A stretch of 6,127 nt of DNA from Holosporales bacterium (GCA_031273665.1 JAISRK010000003.1:1-6127), one strand, 5' to 3'. Shown: positions 1 through 5,577, counted from the stretch's first letter. The notes: a model not told the origin generated them from the letters alone. Program-made: numbers and translations.

Positions 1-188
1 GCCACGGCGGATTCGCCAAGAAGAGAGTATTCAACGCCATTGAGGTCTACTTCCTTTCCCTCTTTCCTCTCCTCTCCCGCTGCCGTAGCATCGGTTCCCT
101 CTTTCTGGGCTTCAACCCCCGCTTTCCCTTCCATAGCATTGGCAAAAAATGGTACAGCTACGGCAATGAGCATAAATAATTTCTTCAT
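1..188 (-). CDS. Secreted Glu/Lys-rich protein of unknown function (N-terminal part)
   Basis: I do not recognise this protein. Only the first 62 codons are present; the gene continues past the left edge. It starts with MKKLFMLIAVAVPFFANA, a classic Sec signal peptide: a KK n-region, a hydrophobic core from about residue 4 to 15, and an A-N-A signal peptidase I site before Met19. The mature start is low-complexity and charged, rich in Glu, Lys, Gly and Ala (residues about 20-46), then turns more ordinary (DLNGVEYSLLGESAV). The ATG at 186-188 is preceded by AAGGA about nine bases upstream, and an in-frame TAA lies just before that, so the start is well fixed. It follows cdsA on the same strand after a 207-base AT-rich spacer, which suggests its own promoter. 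Export to periplasm or outside is inferred; no function can be assigned. Confidence 0.75.
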   Translation of the reverse strand, partial: MKKLFMLIAVAVPFFANAMEGKAGVEAQKEGTDATAAGEERKEGKEVDLNGVEYSLLGESAV

Positions 189-231
189 TTCGTTTTTCCT
201 TTAACATCCGACAAGACGTAATGTAGGTCAA

Positions 232-247
232 TTTAGTCATTATGACA
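232..247 (-). promoter_or_regulatory. Possible extended -10 promoter for the secreted-protein gene
   Basis: Read on the minus strand, TGTCATAAT at 239-247 combines a TG dinucleotide with CATAAT, five of six matches to the sigma70 -10 consensus. Transcription would start near 232, giving a 5' leader of about 44 bases before the ATG at 188. No good -35 hexamer sits 16-18 bases upstream, which is tolerated by extended -10 promoters. The -10 lies inside the palindrome GTCAT-T-ATGAC (236-246). This is a pattern match only. Confidence 0.3.
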
Positions 248-289
248 ATCAATAAATGAAAAATTTTCAAAAATAGTTACTAGTCATTA
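234..289. repeat. Direct repeat TAGTCATTA (two copies) and overlapping palindrome
   Basis: The 9-base word TAGTCATTA occurs at 234-242 and again at 281-289, 47 bases apart, in the AT-rich spacer between cdsA and the secreted-protein gene. The first copy is part of the palindrome GTCAT-T-ATGAC (236-246), which overlaps the candidate -10 element. The arrangement could be a pair of regulator sites, but nine-base repeats are not rare in AT-rich DNA. Confidence 0.35.
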
Positions 290-395
290 GATGGAATTGC
301 CACGGATTCAGGTTTTTCAGCTGGAAATGAAAACAATGTCTCAGGGTAGCGAAGGCTGTTGTGCAATGAGGAGCGCGTGCCCTCTCTTCTCTCCA

Positions 396-1058
396 CTACA
401 TATACGCCAAAAAACACCAAAGAAAAATGGCAGCAATGAACAAACTATCTAGTCGATCCAAAATACCTCCATGACCGGGGATACACGTGCTAAAATCTTT
501 AATACCGAGGCGTCTTTTGAGAAAAGACTCTATATAATCTCCCAATACGCTAAATAAAGCGACAACGACCGCTAAAACGGGCATGCTCAAACCTTCTCGC
601 AATGGTGGCATAAACCCGCCAGCAAGAGTTGCCATGATCAATCCTCCAATACAACCACTCCACGTTTTTTGCGGACTCGTTTTGGGAAAAATTTTCGCCC
701 CACCTATCACATGGCCGACGCCATACGCCGCAATATCGCCCGCACTGACGACAAGAATCATCCACGCCAAAGCCAAACTGCCTTCATACAAGCGTAAAGC
801 GACTAAACATGCCGTGCCACTACACACAAGAAAGAAGAAAGCACTACACAATACGACCATCTTTGCGGTGCGCGCGGCAGGGACGCAGAATAATTCATAG
901 GCAGAACGCACAACAATGGCGACCCCCAGTAAAATAAACATGAAATCGGGCCCCAAAAGGAGCAGAATCACGATAATTACCAAAACGCATGTCGATAAAG
1001 TCCGCCAAAAGAATTCTTCGCGCTCGTTCCGGAGTTTTGGGAAAAAATCACGCACCAT
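396..1058 (-). CDS. cdsA: Phosphatidate cytidylyltransferase (CDP-diglyceride synthase)
   Basis: This inner-membrane enzyme makes CDP-diacylglycerol from CTP and phosphatidic acid, the branch point for bacterial phospholipids. The C-terminal half carries the complete family signature: S178-F-L-K-R, K187-D, then P194-G-H-G-G-I-L-D-R-L-D204, with the metal-binding Asp residues intact. Also seen are D108-I-A-A-Y and SPQKTWSG (128-135), both family hallmarks. Hydrophobic segments at about 21-36, 38-50, 66-90, 96-113, 135-152, 158-173 and 205-218 fit a polytopic membrane protein. At 220 residues it is shorter than the usual 260-285, mostly at the N-terminal membrane region. I chose the ATG at 1058 because GGAAG lies four bases upstream; the frame is also open to a TTG at 1076. 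It is the last recognisable gene of the rpsB cluster and ends in TAG. Confidence 0.93.
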   Translation of the reverse strand: MVRDFFPKLRNEREEFFWRTLSTCVLVIIVILLLLGPDFMFILLGVAIVVRSAYELFCVPAARTAKMVVLCSAFFFLVCSGTACLVALRLYEGSLALAWMILVVSAGDIAAYGVGHVIGGAKIFPKTSPQKTWSGCIGGLIMATLAGGFMPPLREGLSMPVLAVVVALFSVLGDYIESFLKRRLGIKDFSTCIPGHGGILDRLDSLFIAAIFLWCFLAYM

Positions 1059-1182
1059 AGCACTTCCGGTGTTCAATGTAGAAATTCAACGCATGCCGAA
1101 ACTTCTTACACAGAGAATTGGTCTTGCGCTTTGGAACGAGGAAAATCCACGTTTTAGGCGCTGGCAAAAAATTACAGACCAT
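1048..1182 (-). CDS. Possible 44-residue small protein bridging uppS and cdsA
   Basis: An open frame runs from ATG at 1182 to TGA at 1048, filling the otherwise unexplained 113-base uppS-cdsA gap. It overlaps the last 11 bases of uppS and the first 11 of cdsA, as translationally coupled genes do. AGAGG lies four bases before the ATG. The product would be strongly basic with Cys residues (for example VPKRKTNSLCKKFRHALNFY) and has no signal peptide. I do not recognise it. A frame of this length can arise by chance, and nothing in the sequence proves translation, so it is a candidate only. It could instead be non-coding leader for cdsA. Confidence 0.25.
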   Translation of the reverse strand: MVCNFLPAPKTWIFLVPKRKTNSLCKKFRHALNFYIEHRKCYGA

Positions 1183-1879
1183 GCCGCCTCTGACGTCCAG
1201 CGTAGATACTCAGCGCACGTTGAAACTCCTCACGCGAAAAATCAGGCCAATGTTTATCTATAAAGACAAGCTCCGTATAGGCAAGTTGCCATAAAAGAAA
1301 ATTACTTAAGCGCAATTCGCCACTTGTACGAATAAAAAGATCGGGATCTGGAACACCAGCTGTAAACAAATGCGCTGAGAAACTTTCCTCAGTGATGTCT
1401 TCTAAACAACATTTCCCTTCTTGGACTTCTTGCGCAATGGAGCGCGCTGCGTAAACAATCTCTGCACGTCCTCCATAACTCAGAGCAAGCTGTGCATAGA
1501 GGGCCGTATTATGGCGCGTCTTTTGTTCTGCTTCGGCGCTTAGACGTTGAATGTCTTCAGGAAATTCGCTGATATTCCCAATCGTACGCACACGCACCCC
1601 TTTTTTATGTTGTTCTTGCAAAACGTTGCGGAGTGCCTCTCGGAATAAATCCATAAGATAAGAGACTTCCTCTTTGGTCCTACGCCAATTCTCGGTGGAA
1701 AATATAAAAAACGTAACGTAACGTATGCCTATTTCGATGGCCATATCGATAACGTCTTTTATTTGATCGATTCCCCGGCGATGTCCTGACATCTTGGGCA
1801 CACCGTGCGCCACCGCCCAACGACGATTGCCATCCATAATGAAGGCAACATGAACAGGAAGGGATGGAGACGGTGACAT
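1172..1879 (-). CDS. uppS: Isoprenyl transferase (undecaprenyl diphosphate synthase)
   Basis: This cytosolic cis-prenyltransferase adds isopentenyl units to farnesyl diphosphate to make the C55 lipid carrier needed for peptidoglycan and surface polysaccharides. The 235-residue length is normal. Family motifs appear in order: FIMDGNRRWA (13-22) with the catalytic Asp16, GHRRG (32-36), FSTENWRR (60-67), LSYGGRAEI (133-141) and PDPDLFIRTSGELRLSNF (177-194), then Q198, Y201-TEL-V and the WPDF motif (211-214). The metal-ligand Glu near position 203 is present. The ATG at 1879 follows an AAGG only three bases away, with further purine-rich sequence upstream; MDGN follows at the usual distance. It starts 32 bases after frr and is followed by cdsA, the classic lipid pair. 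Confidence 0.96.
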   Translation of the reverse strand: MSPSPSLPVHVAFIMDGNRRWAVAHGVPKMSGHRRGIDQIKDVIDMAIEIGIRYVTFFIFSTENWRRTKEEVSYLMDLFREALRNVLQEQHKKGVRVRTIGNISEFPEDIQRLSAEAEQKTRHNTALYAQLALSYGGRAEIVYAARSIAQEVQEGKCCLEDITEESFSAHLFTAGVPDPDLFIRTSGELRLSNFLLWQLAYTELVFIDKHWPDFSREEFQRALSIYAGRQRRHGL

Positions 1880-1911
1880 TATCCTTCTTCTCTTCTTTTC
1901 CTTGTTGAGAT

Positions 1912-2466
1912 CTACAGCGTCATGATTTCTTTTTCTTTTTGTGTTACCAAAGTATCAACTTTAGCAATAGCGGCATCTACCACCTTTTGGATCTCCCCTT
2001 CATAACGTTTGCGTTCATCTTCTGAGATTTCCTTTTCTTTTTCCTTGCGCTTGACCTTATCTATTCCGTCACGTCGGATGGTGCGCAGCGAAATACGCGT
2101 TTGCTCTGCATATTTTGTTGCAATTTTACATAGCTCTTTGCGGCGATCCTCGGATATCTCCGGAAGAACGACGTGGAGCGTTTGCCCTTCAGTTTTTGGG
2201 TTAACCCCAAGTCCCGACAAGCTCAACGCTTTTTCGACGGATTTCACCAATGCTTGATCCCACACCTGAATCATCAGGCAACGCACATCGGTCACCGTTA
2301 TCGATGCCGCTTGCGCCAAGGGAATACGCCCGCCATACGCTTCTACAAGAACAGGCTCCAACAACGAGGGATGTGCTCGTCCTGTACGGAGTCCCATGAG
2401 CTCCTTGCTTAATACTTCAATCGGCTTCTCCATTTTTTGCTTTATATCAACAAGCCATGCATCCAT
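1912..2466 (-). CDS. frr: Ribosome recycling factor
   Basis: RRF works with EF-G to split post-termination ribosomes. The 184-residue product is standard length and shows the family pattern throughout: [14 protein letters not shown] (26-39), VEAYGG (41-46), the ASITVTD...IQVWD stretch (54-70), VEKAL...LGVNP (77-90), and [12 protein letters not shown] (101-112). TKYAEQTR and [13 protein letters not shown] (117-129) then lead into the long helical arm of domain I. I chose ATG at 2466 because GGGGTGG precedes it closely, and because the family normally starts two or three residues from this point. An in-frame ATG at 2478 would add four residues but has no Shine-Dalgarno sequence. Either start lies inside pyrH (20 or 32 bases overlap), implying translational coupling. 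It ends in TAG. Confidence 0.95.
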   Translation of the reverse strand: MDAWLVDIKQKMEKPIEVLSKELMGLRTGRAHPSLLEPVLVEAYGGRIPLAQAASITVTDVRCLMIQVWDQALVKSVEKALSLSGLGVNPKTEGQTLHVVLPEISEDRRKELCKIATKYAEQTRISLRTIRRDGIDKVKRKEKEKEISEDERKRYEGEIQKVVDAAIAKVDTLVTQKEKEIMTL

Positions 2467-3187
2467 TTTCCACCCCATCTTGTATAATAGTAAAATTTCC
2501 CTCTCCGCGTAAAACGCGCAACAAATTCCCCGCCTCTAAAATCGAAAAGACGATAATAGGAATGCCACTTGAACGCGCAAGCGTAATGGCAGAAGGATCC
2601 ATGATATAGAGGTCTTTCTCCAAAACTTCTTTATACGTCAAATATTTAAGAAAACGCGCTGTTGGGTTTTTCACGGGATCTGAGTCATAAACACCAGGAA
2701 CTTTTGTTCCTTTTAATAGCATAGAACATCCCATTTCAGACGCACGCAGAGCGGCAGCTGTATCCGTTGTAAAATAAGGATTCCCAGACCCCGCTGCAAA
2801 AACAACAATACGGTCTTTCTCGATATGATGAAGAGCACGTCGGCGCGCATAAGGCTCACAAACAGCAGGCATCGGAATGGCTGACAAAACACGTGTTTCA
2901 ACACCCGCCGTCTCAAGAGCATTCTGCAACGCCAGCGCATTGATAACCGTTGCGAGCATTCCCATATAGTCTGCCGTCGCGCGATTTATACCCATCGTCG
3001 TACTATTAGGAGATGTGCCGCGATAAATATTTCCGCCGCCGATGACAATACTCAAGGCATAACCTGCTTTGTACGCCGCAACAAGGTCCTCGGCGACGCG
3101 TTTCATCGTAAAAACATCGATGCCGTGGGCCCCGGCTTCCGCAAGAATCTCTCCAGAGATCTTGACGAGTATGCGCGTCTTATGCAA
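2447..3187 (-). CDS. pyrH: UMP kinase
   Basis: This hexameric cytosolic enzyme phosphorylates UMP to UDP with ATP, supplying all pyrimidine nucleotides. It belongs to the amino-acid kinase fold. Visible motifs are VKISGEIL (8-15, phosphate loop), [10 protein letters not shown] (48-57), [16 protein letters not shown] (72-87), [22 protein letters not shown] (133-149, UMP/ATP contact), [14 protein letters not shown] (158-171) and [10 protein letters not shown] (196-205). The start is TTG at 3187: no ATG is near, an in-frame TAA of tsf lies just upstream, AAGGGGG precedes by four bases, and the protein then begins at the expected place. It starts 9 bases after tsf. The family usually ends soon after the FTII-like strand; here about a dozen extra residues follow, in the region overlapping frr. 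Confidence 0.95.
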   Translation of the reverse strand: MHKTRILVKISGEILAEAGAHGIDVFTMKRVAEDLVAAYKAGYALSIVIGGGNIYRGTSPNSTTMGINRATADYMGMLATVINALALQNALETAGVETRVLSAIPMPAVCEPYARRRALHHIEKDRIVVFAAGSGNPYFTTDTAAALRASEMGCSMLLKGTKVPGVYDSDPVKNPTARFLKYLTYKEVLEKDLYIMDPSAITLARSSGIPIIVFSILEAGNLLRVLRGEGNFTIIQDGVENGCMAC

Positions 3188-3196
3188 AAAGCCCCC

Positions 3197-4123
3197 TTAT
3201 GTACGTAACTGAGCAGCAACCTCTGCAGCGAAATCCGCTGTGCGTTTTTCAATACCCTCCCCAAGAGCAAAGCGCACAAAACTAGATACCGTAATGCGAC
3301 CCCCTAATTCTTTCTCCGCCTCAGCCACAACTTGTTTCACCTTGCGATCATTATCCATCACAAAAGGCTGCTCTAAAAGAACAACCTCCTCATAAAACTT
3401 CCGCAAGCGTCCCTCGACCATTTTAGCAACAATATCTTCCGGTTTTCCAGAGGACCGTGTTTGCTCCATCAAGACGGCGCGTTCACGCTCTACAGCAGAA
3501 GGATCGAGATTCTCTATAGAAACAGCGTGTGGCGCATTCGCAGCAATGTGCATGGCAATCTGCTTCCCAAGTGTCGCCAGTTTTTCTGAAGGCAAATCCG
3601 ACGTTAAGCCTATTAAGACACCTATCTTTCCCATATCCAGCACTTGAGCCGCATGGGTGTAAGAAGCAACACATCCTTTCGCCGAAAGCGTCGCGACACG
3701 TCGCAGAGAAAGATTCTCTCCAATAACCGCAACGAGATTCGCTAATTCCTCCGCAACAGTACGCCCGTTACCATAAGGCATTTCGCCAAGCCTGCGGATA
3801 TCCCCTTGAGAGTTCTGCGCTAACGCAGATACCGCTTTCACATAAGCACAAAATGCCTCGTTACGCGCGACGAAATCCGTTTCTGAATTGATTTCTAGCA
3901 CCGCTCCGGTTTTCCTATCGGGAGAAAGAGACACGGCCACCAGCCCCTCAGCGGTTGTCCGCCCAGCCTTTTTCGCTGCTGCCGCCAACCCCTTGGCGCG
4001 CAACCAATCGATGGCTGCTTCAAAATGAGCCTGCGTTTCGGTGAGAGCCTTTTTGCAATCCATCATTCCCGCGCCCGTCCGCTCACGGAGCTGCTTGACT
4101 AAGGCGGCTGTAATCTCTGTCAT
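3197..4123 (-). CDS. tsf: Elongation factor Ts
   Basis: EF-Ts is the guanine-nucleotide exchange factor that recharges EF-Tu. The 308-residue length is typical. The N-terminal UBA-like domain holds signature 1, LRERTGAGMMDCKKAL (12-27). Signature 2, EINSETDFVARNEAF (77-91), contains the T82-D-F-V motif that contacts the EF-Tu nucleotide site. The core and dimerisation regions follow, with GKIGVLIGL near residue 165 and the C-terminal helix-rich module. The ATG at 4121-4123 abuts the rpsB stop directly (TAA then ATG), with a strong AAGGAGG at 4129-4135 inside the end of rpsB. No attenuator or terminator separates it from rpsB, unlike some bacteria, so S2 and EF-Ts should be made in linked amounts. 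It ends in TAA. Confidence 0.97.
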   Translation of the reverse strand: MTEITAALVKQLRERTGAGMMDCKKALTETQAHFEAAIDWLRAKGLAAAAKKAGRTTAEGLVAVSLSPDRKTGAVLEINSETDFVARNEAFCAYVKAVSALAQNSQGDIRRLGEMPYGNGRTVAEELANLVAVIGENLSLRRVATLSAKGCVASYTHAAQVLDMGKIGVLIGLTSDLPSEKLATLGKQIAMHIAANAPHAVSIENLDPSAVERERAVLMEQTRSSGKPEDIVAKMVEGRLRKFYEEVVLLEQPFVMDNDRKVKQVVAEAEKELGGRITVSSFVRFALGEGIEKRTADFAAEVAAQLRT

Positions 4124-4984
4124 TTACGCCTCCTTCTGCATGATCGCTTCTTCTTCAACCATTTCCCCTTCAATCGTTCTCTCCTCAAAGGGTTCCTCAT
4201 TATAAAGGCCTTCTGTTAGAGGCGTAGAGGCATCTTCAGAAGACACATCCACCGGGGGGTTTTCCATCTCTCCCACATCAACACCCGCTAAAACGAGGCT
4301 TTCCCGCATACCTTGCAAAACCGCTCGCGCGAAAAGATCACAATACAGCGAAATCGCACGCGAAGAGTCGTCATTGCCGGGTACAGGATAAGTGACATCG
4401 GTGGGATCTGCATTTGTATCGCATATCCCTATGGTAGGGATATTCAAGCGCAACGCCTCCTGCAAAGCCGTTTTTTCGAGCAATATATCGATGATGATGA
4501 GCATATCGGGAACGCCGCCCATTTCTCGAATGCCTCCCAAAACACGCGTTAATTTCACACGCTGCGCTTCGATGCTGAGCAGCTCTTTTTTCGTTAATCC
4601 AGAGTCCTCCTCTTGGAGTTTTTCTTCCAACCGTTGGAGCTTTCCGATGGACTGAGAAATAGTCCGCCAGTTTGTCAGTGTCCCTCCCAGCCAGCGATGA
4701 TTGACGTAATATTGGCCGCATCGTTTCGCCGCCTCTGCAAGTTTTTCAGAGGCCTGCATTTTGGTGCCAACAAACAGAACACGTCCTCCATTGGCGACAC
4801 GATCTTGTAGTGCTTGTAGGGCGCATGCGAGCATCGGCACGGTCTTTTCTAAGTTAATGATATGAACGTTGTCGCGCACCCCATAGATATAGGGGGCCAT
4901 TTTCGGATTGCGGCGTCGTGTATGATGTCCAAAGTGAACGCCAGCTTCGAGAAGCTCGCGCATCGTAAAGGGCAAGTTCGACAT
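4124..4984 (-). CDS. rpsB: Small ribosomal subunit protein uS2
   Basis: S2 binds late to the 30S head-body junction and is needed for binding S1 in many proteobacteria. Signature 1 is at the N-terminus (ELLEAGVHFGHHTRRRNPKM, 10-29), then IINLEKTVPML (42-52), FVGTKMQASE (71-80), YYVNHRWLGGTLTNW (92-106), LGGIREMGGVPD (149-160) and signature 2 IPTIGICDTNADP (182-194) followed by PVPGNDDS (200-207). At 286 residues it has an acidic C-terminal tail of about 50 residues (from about 237), a type of extension I recall from alphaproteobacterial S2. One oddity: the usual DTNKE-like stretch after PD-xx-xxID reads DILLEK (166-171). The ATG at 4982-4984 has AAGGAG five bases upstream. First gene of the unit, with promoter and structured leader upstream. 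Confidence 0.97.
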   Translation of the reverse strand: MSNLPFTMRELLEAGVHFGHHTRRRNPKMAPYIYGVRDNVHIINLEKTVPMLACALQALQDRVANGGRVLFVGTKMQASEKLAEAAKRCGQYYVNHRWLGGTLTNWRTISQSIGKLQRLEEKLQEEDSGLTKKELLSIEAQRVKLTRVLGGIREMGGVPDMLIIIDILLEKTALQEALRLNIPTIGICDTNADPTDVTYPVPGNDDSSRAISLYCDLFARAVLQGMRESLVLAGVDVGEMENPPVDVSSEDASTPLTEGLYNEEPFEERTIEGEMVEEEAIMQKEA

Positions 4985-5077
4985 GTTTTCTCCTTCTTCG
5001 GTTAGCCTCCGCAGATTTTACTCTCGCTATCAACGAGAGACCGAAAGGACAAATGCCCCATATCCGCGTGCGTCGTT
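4985..5077 (-). promoter_or_regulatory. rpsB mRNA leader with predicted Shine-Dalgarno-sequestering fold
   Basis: The roughly 93-base leader, read on the minus strand, can fold into two stacked helices. P2 is a perfect 6-bp hairpin, CTCTCG (5034-5039) with CGAGAG (5021-5026), around a 7-base loop. P1 pairs 5040-5049 (5' TCCTTTCGGT) with 4991-5002 (5' ACCGAAGAAGGA): ten pairs with a two-base bulge. P1 begins right next to P2 and takes in the AGGA core of the rpsB ribosome binding site (AAGGAG, 4990-4995). The 18-base strand joining P2 to P1 holds a second GGAGG (5006-5010). In E. coli the rpsB leader is known to mediate S2 autoregulation; that this leader does the same is inferred. Confidence 0.5.
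5021..5039 (-). repeat. Perfect hairpin in the rpsB leader
   Basis: CTCTCG and CGAGAG form a 6-bp inverted repeat around a 7-base loop, directly 3' of the anti-Shine-Dalgarno arm. There is no U-tract after it, so it is not an intrinsic terminator. It is the inner element of the leader fold described at 4985-5077. Confidence 0.6.
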
Positions 5078-5112
5078 ACCGCATGTATACACAAGTGCTC
5101 CTGATTTTACAA
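5077..5112 (-). promoter_or_regulatory. Sigma70-like promoter of the rpsB operon
   Basis: On the minus strand, TTGTAA (-35, at 5107-5112) and TATACA (-10, at 5084-5089) are separated by exactly 17 bases. Each hexamer matches four of six consensus bases, including TTG and TATA. Transcription would start near 5077, leaving a leader of about 93 bases before rpsB. It is the best-scoring promoter pattern I see upstream of the operon. An inverted repeat (5116-5140) lies four bases upstream of the -35. Confidence 0.6.
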
Positions 5113-5115
5113 TAA

Positions 5116-5140
5116 CGATAAAGGAAGAACGTTTTTATCG
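5116..5140. repeat. Dyad CGATAAA-N11-TTTATCG upstream of the rpsB promoter
   Basis: A perfect 7-bp inverted repeat with an 11-base spacer ends four bases upstream of the predicted rpsB -35. Arm length, spacing and position fit a dimeric regulator site or an A/T-rich upstream element. No regulator can be named from the sequence. Confidence 0.45.
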
Positions 5141-5158
5141 GCCTCGCTTTAGCTACGG

Positions 5159-5187
5159 GAATACCGCCGCTTTGAAAGAATACGCCG
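5159..5187. repeat. Imperfect tandem repeat GAATAC(C)GCCG
   Basis: GAATACCGCCG at 5159-5169 and GAATACGCCG at 5178-5187 are repeated with a 19-base period, differing by one inserted C. They lie between the rpsB promoter and the tRNA gene. The function is unknown and chance is possible. Confidence 0.3.
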
Positions 5188-5232
5188 TTTCTTTGATTAA
5201 AAGCACCGTAAAAAGGCGGAGAACACAACGGG

Positions 5233-5256
5233 AAACGACGCTTCCTCTTGTCGTTT
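5233..5256. repeat. Dyad AAACGAC-N10-GTCGTTT upstream of tRNA-Arg
   Basis: A perfect 7-bp inverted repeat with a 10-base spacer sits about 30 bases before the tRNA gene. A short T-run (5254-5257) follows on the plus strand, but the stem is AT-rich and both flanking genes point away from it, so a terminator role is unlikely. It resembles the dyad at 5116-5140 in layout but not in sequence. Confidence 0.4.
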
Positions 5257-5284
5257 TCTCGTCAACATGCTACCCAGAAGTGCC

Positions 5285-5361
5285 GCGTCCTTAGCTCAGC
5301 TGGATAGAGCGTCGGCCTTCTAAGCCGCAGGTCGCAGGTTCGAATCCTGCAGGGCGCGCCA
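5285..5361 (+). tRNA. tRNA-Arg, anticodon UCU
   Basis: The 77-base gene folds as a full cloverleaf with encoded CCA. The acceptor arms GCGTCCT (5285-5291) and AGGGCGC (5351-5357) pair over seven positions with one T-G wobble. The D stem is GCTC/GAGC; the T arm is GCAGG-TTCGAAT-CCTGC. The anticodon loop CTTCTAA (5317-5323) gives anticodon TCT at 5319-5321, which reads AGA and AGG. The discriminator is G5358. The outermost anticodon-stem pair (5312/5328) is a T-C mismatch, a small oddity. I see no convincing -35/-10 pair just upstream and no classical terminator just downstream. The gene is divergent from rpsB. Confidence 0.97.
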
Positions 5362-5443
5362 TTGTAAATCAATGCGTGCACTATATCTTCCTACTGCTAT
5401 TTTCTCATTGTGGGATACACTTAGGGCATAAACACTAGAAATC

Positions 5444-5536
5444 AGGCGAATCCGCTTCCCGTACTCTGTTCAATAACCCGACGTCAGGTGAATATGTCGA
5501 CACGCCATTCGATGGATTTTCGCCTTCCTGTTTTTT
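5444..5536 (+). repeat. Bulged inverted repeat followed by a T-run, possible terminator
   Basis: AGGCGAATCC (5444-5453) pairs with GGATTTTCGCCT (5514-5525) over ten positions with a two-base bulge. A run of six T follows at 5531-5536. The 60-base intervening segment could hold smaller hairpins such as CCAT-TCG-ATGG. This may terminate the tRNA-Arg transcript, but such a large loop is unusual for an intrinsic terminator. Confidence 0.25.
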
Positions 5537-5541
5537 GTGGC

Positions 5542-5577
5542 TTGATATGCTACAAATCTAGTGGTTAGATCGCAAAA
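5542..5577 (+). promoter_or_regulatory. Weak promoter candidate for the epimerase gene
   Basis: TTGATA (5542-5547, five of six -35 matches) is followed after 17 bases by TTAGAT (5565-5570, three of six -10 matches). A 5-bp inverted repeat ATCTA-N5-TAGAT (5556-5570) overlaps the -10. Transcription from near 5577 would give a leader of about 50 bases. The poor -10 keeps confidence low. Confidence 0.25.

Noticed and set aside
257..270. TGAAAA-A-TTTTCA inverted repeat as a terminator for the cdsA transcript
   Set aside because: It is all A/T apart from the ends, has a one-base loop and cannot form a stable terminator stem.
583..900. Plus-strand frame of 105 codons
   Set aside because: It is antisense to the middle of cdsA and is a codon-bias shadow.
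916..1263. Plus-strand frame of 115 codons
   Set aside because: It is antisense to the end of uppS and the start of cdsA, both strongly supported, and has no family features.
4371..4721. Minus-strand frame of 116 codons
   Set aside because: It lies wholly inside rpsB in another frame and shows only His/Arg-rich shadow composition.
4983..5294. Plus-strand open frame of 103 codons opposite the rpsB start
   Set aside because: It runs across the rpsB leader and promoter and into the tRNA gene, has no recognisable motif, and its start is simply the antisense of the rpsB start region.
5372..5431. 19-codon frame right after the tRNA
   Set aside because: There is no ribosome binding site and no protein-like features.
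5494..5568. 24-codon frame with AGGTG just before the ATG
   Set aside because: It is very short, the Shine-Dalgarno spacing is only three bases, and no similarity is recognised.
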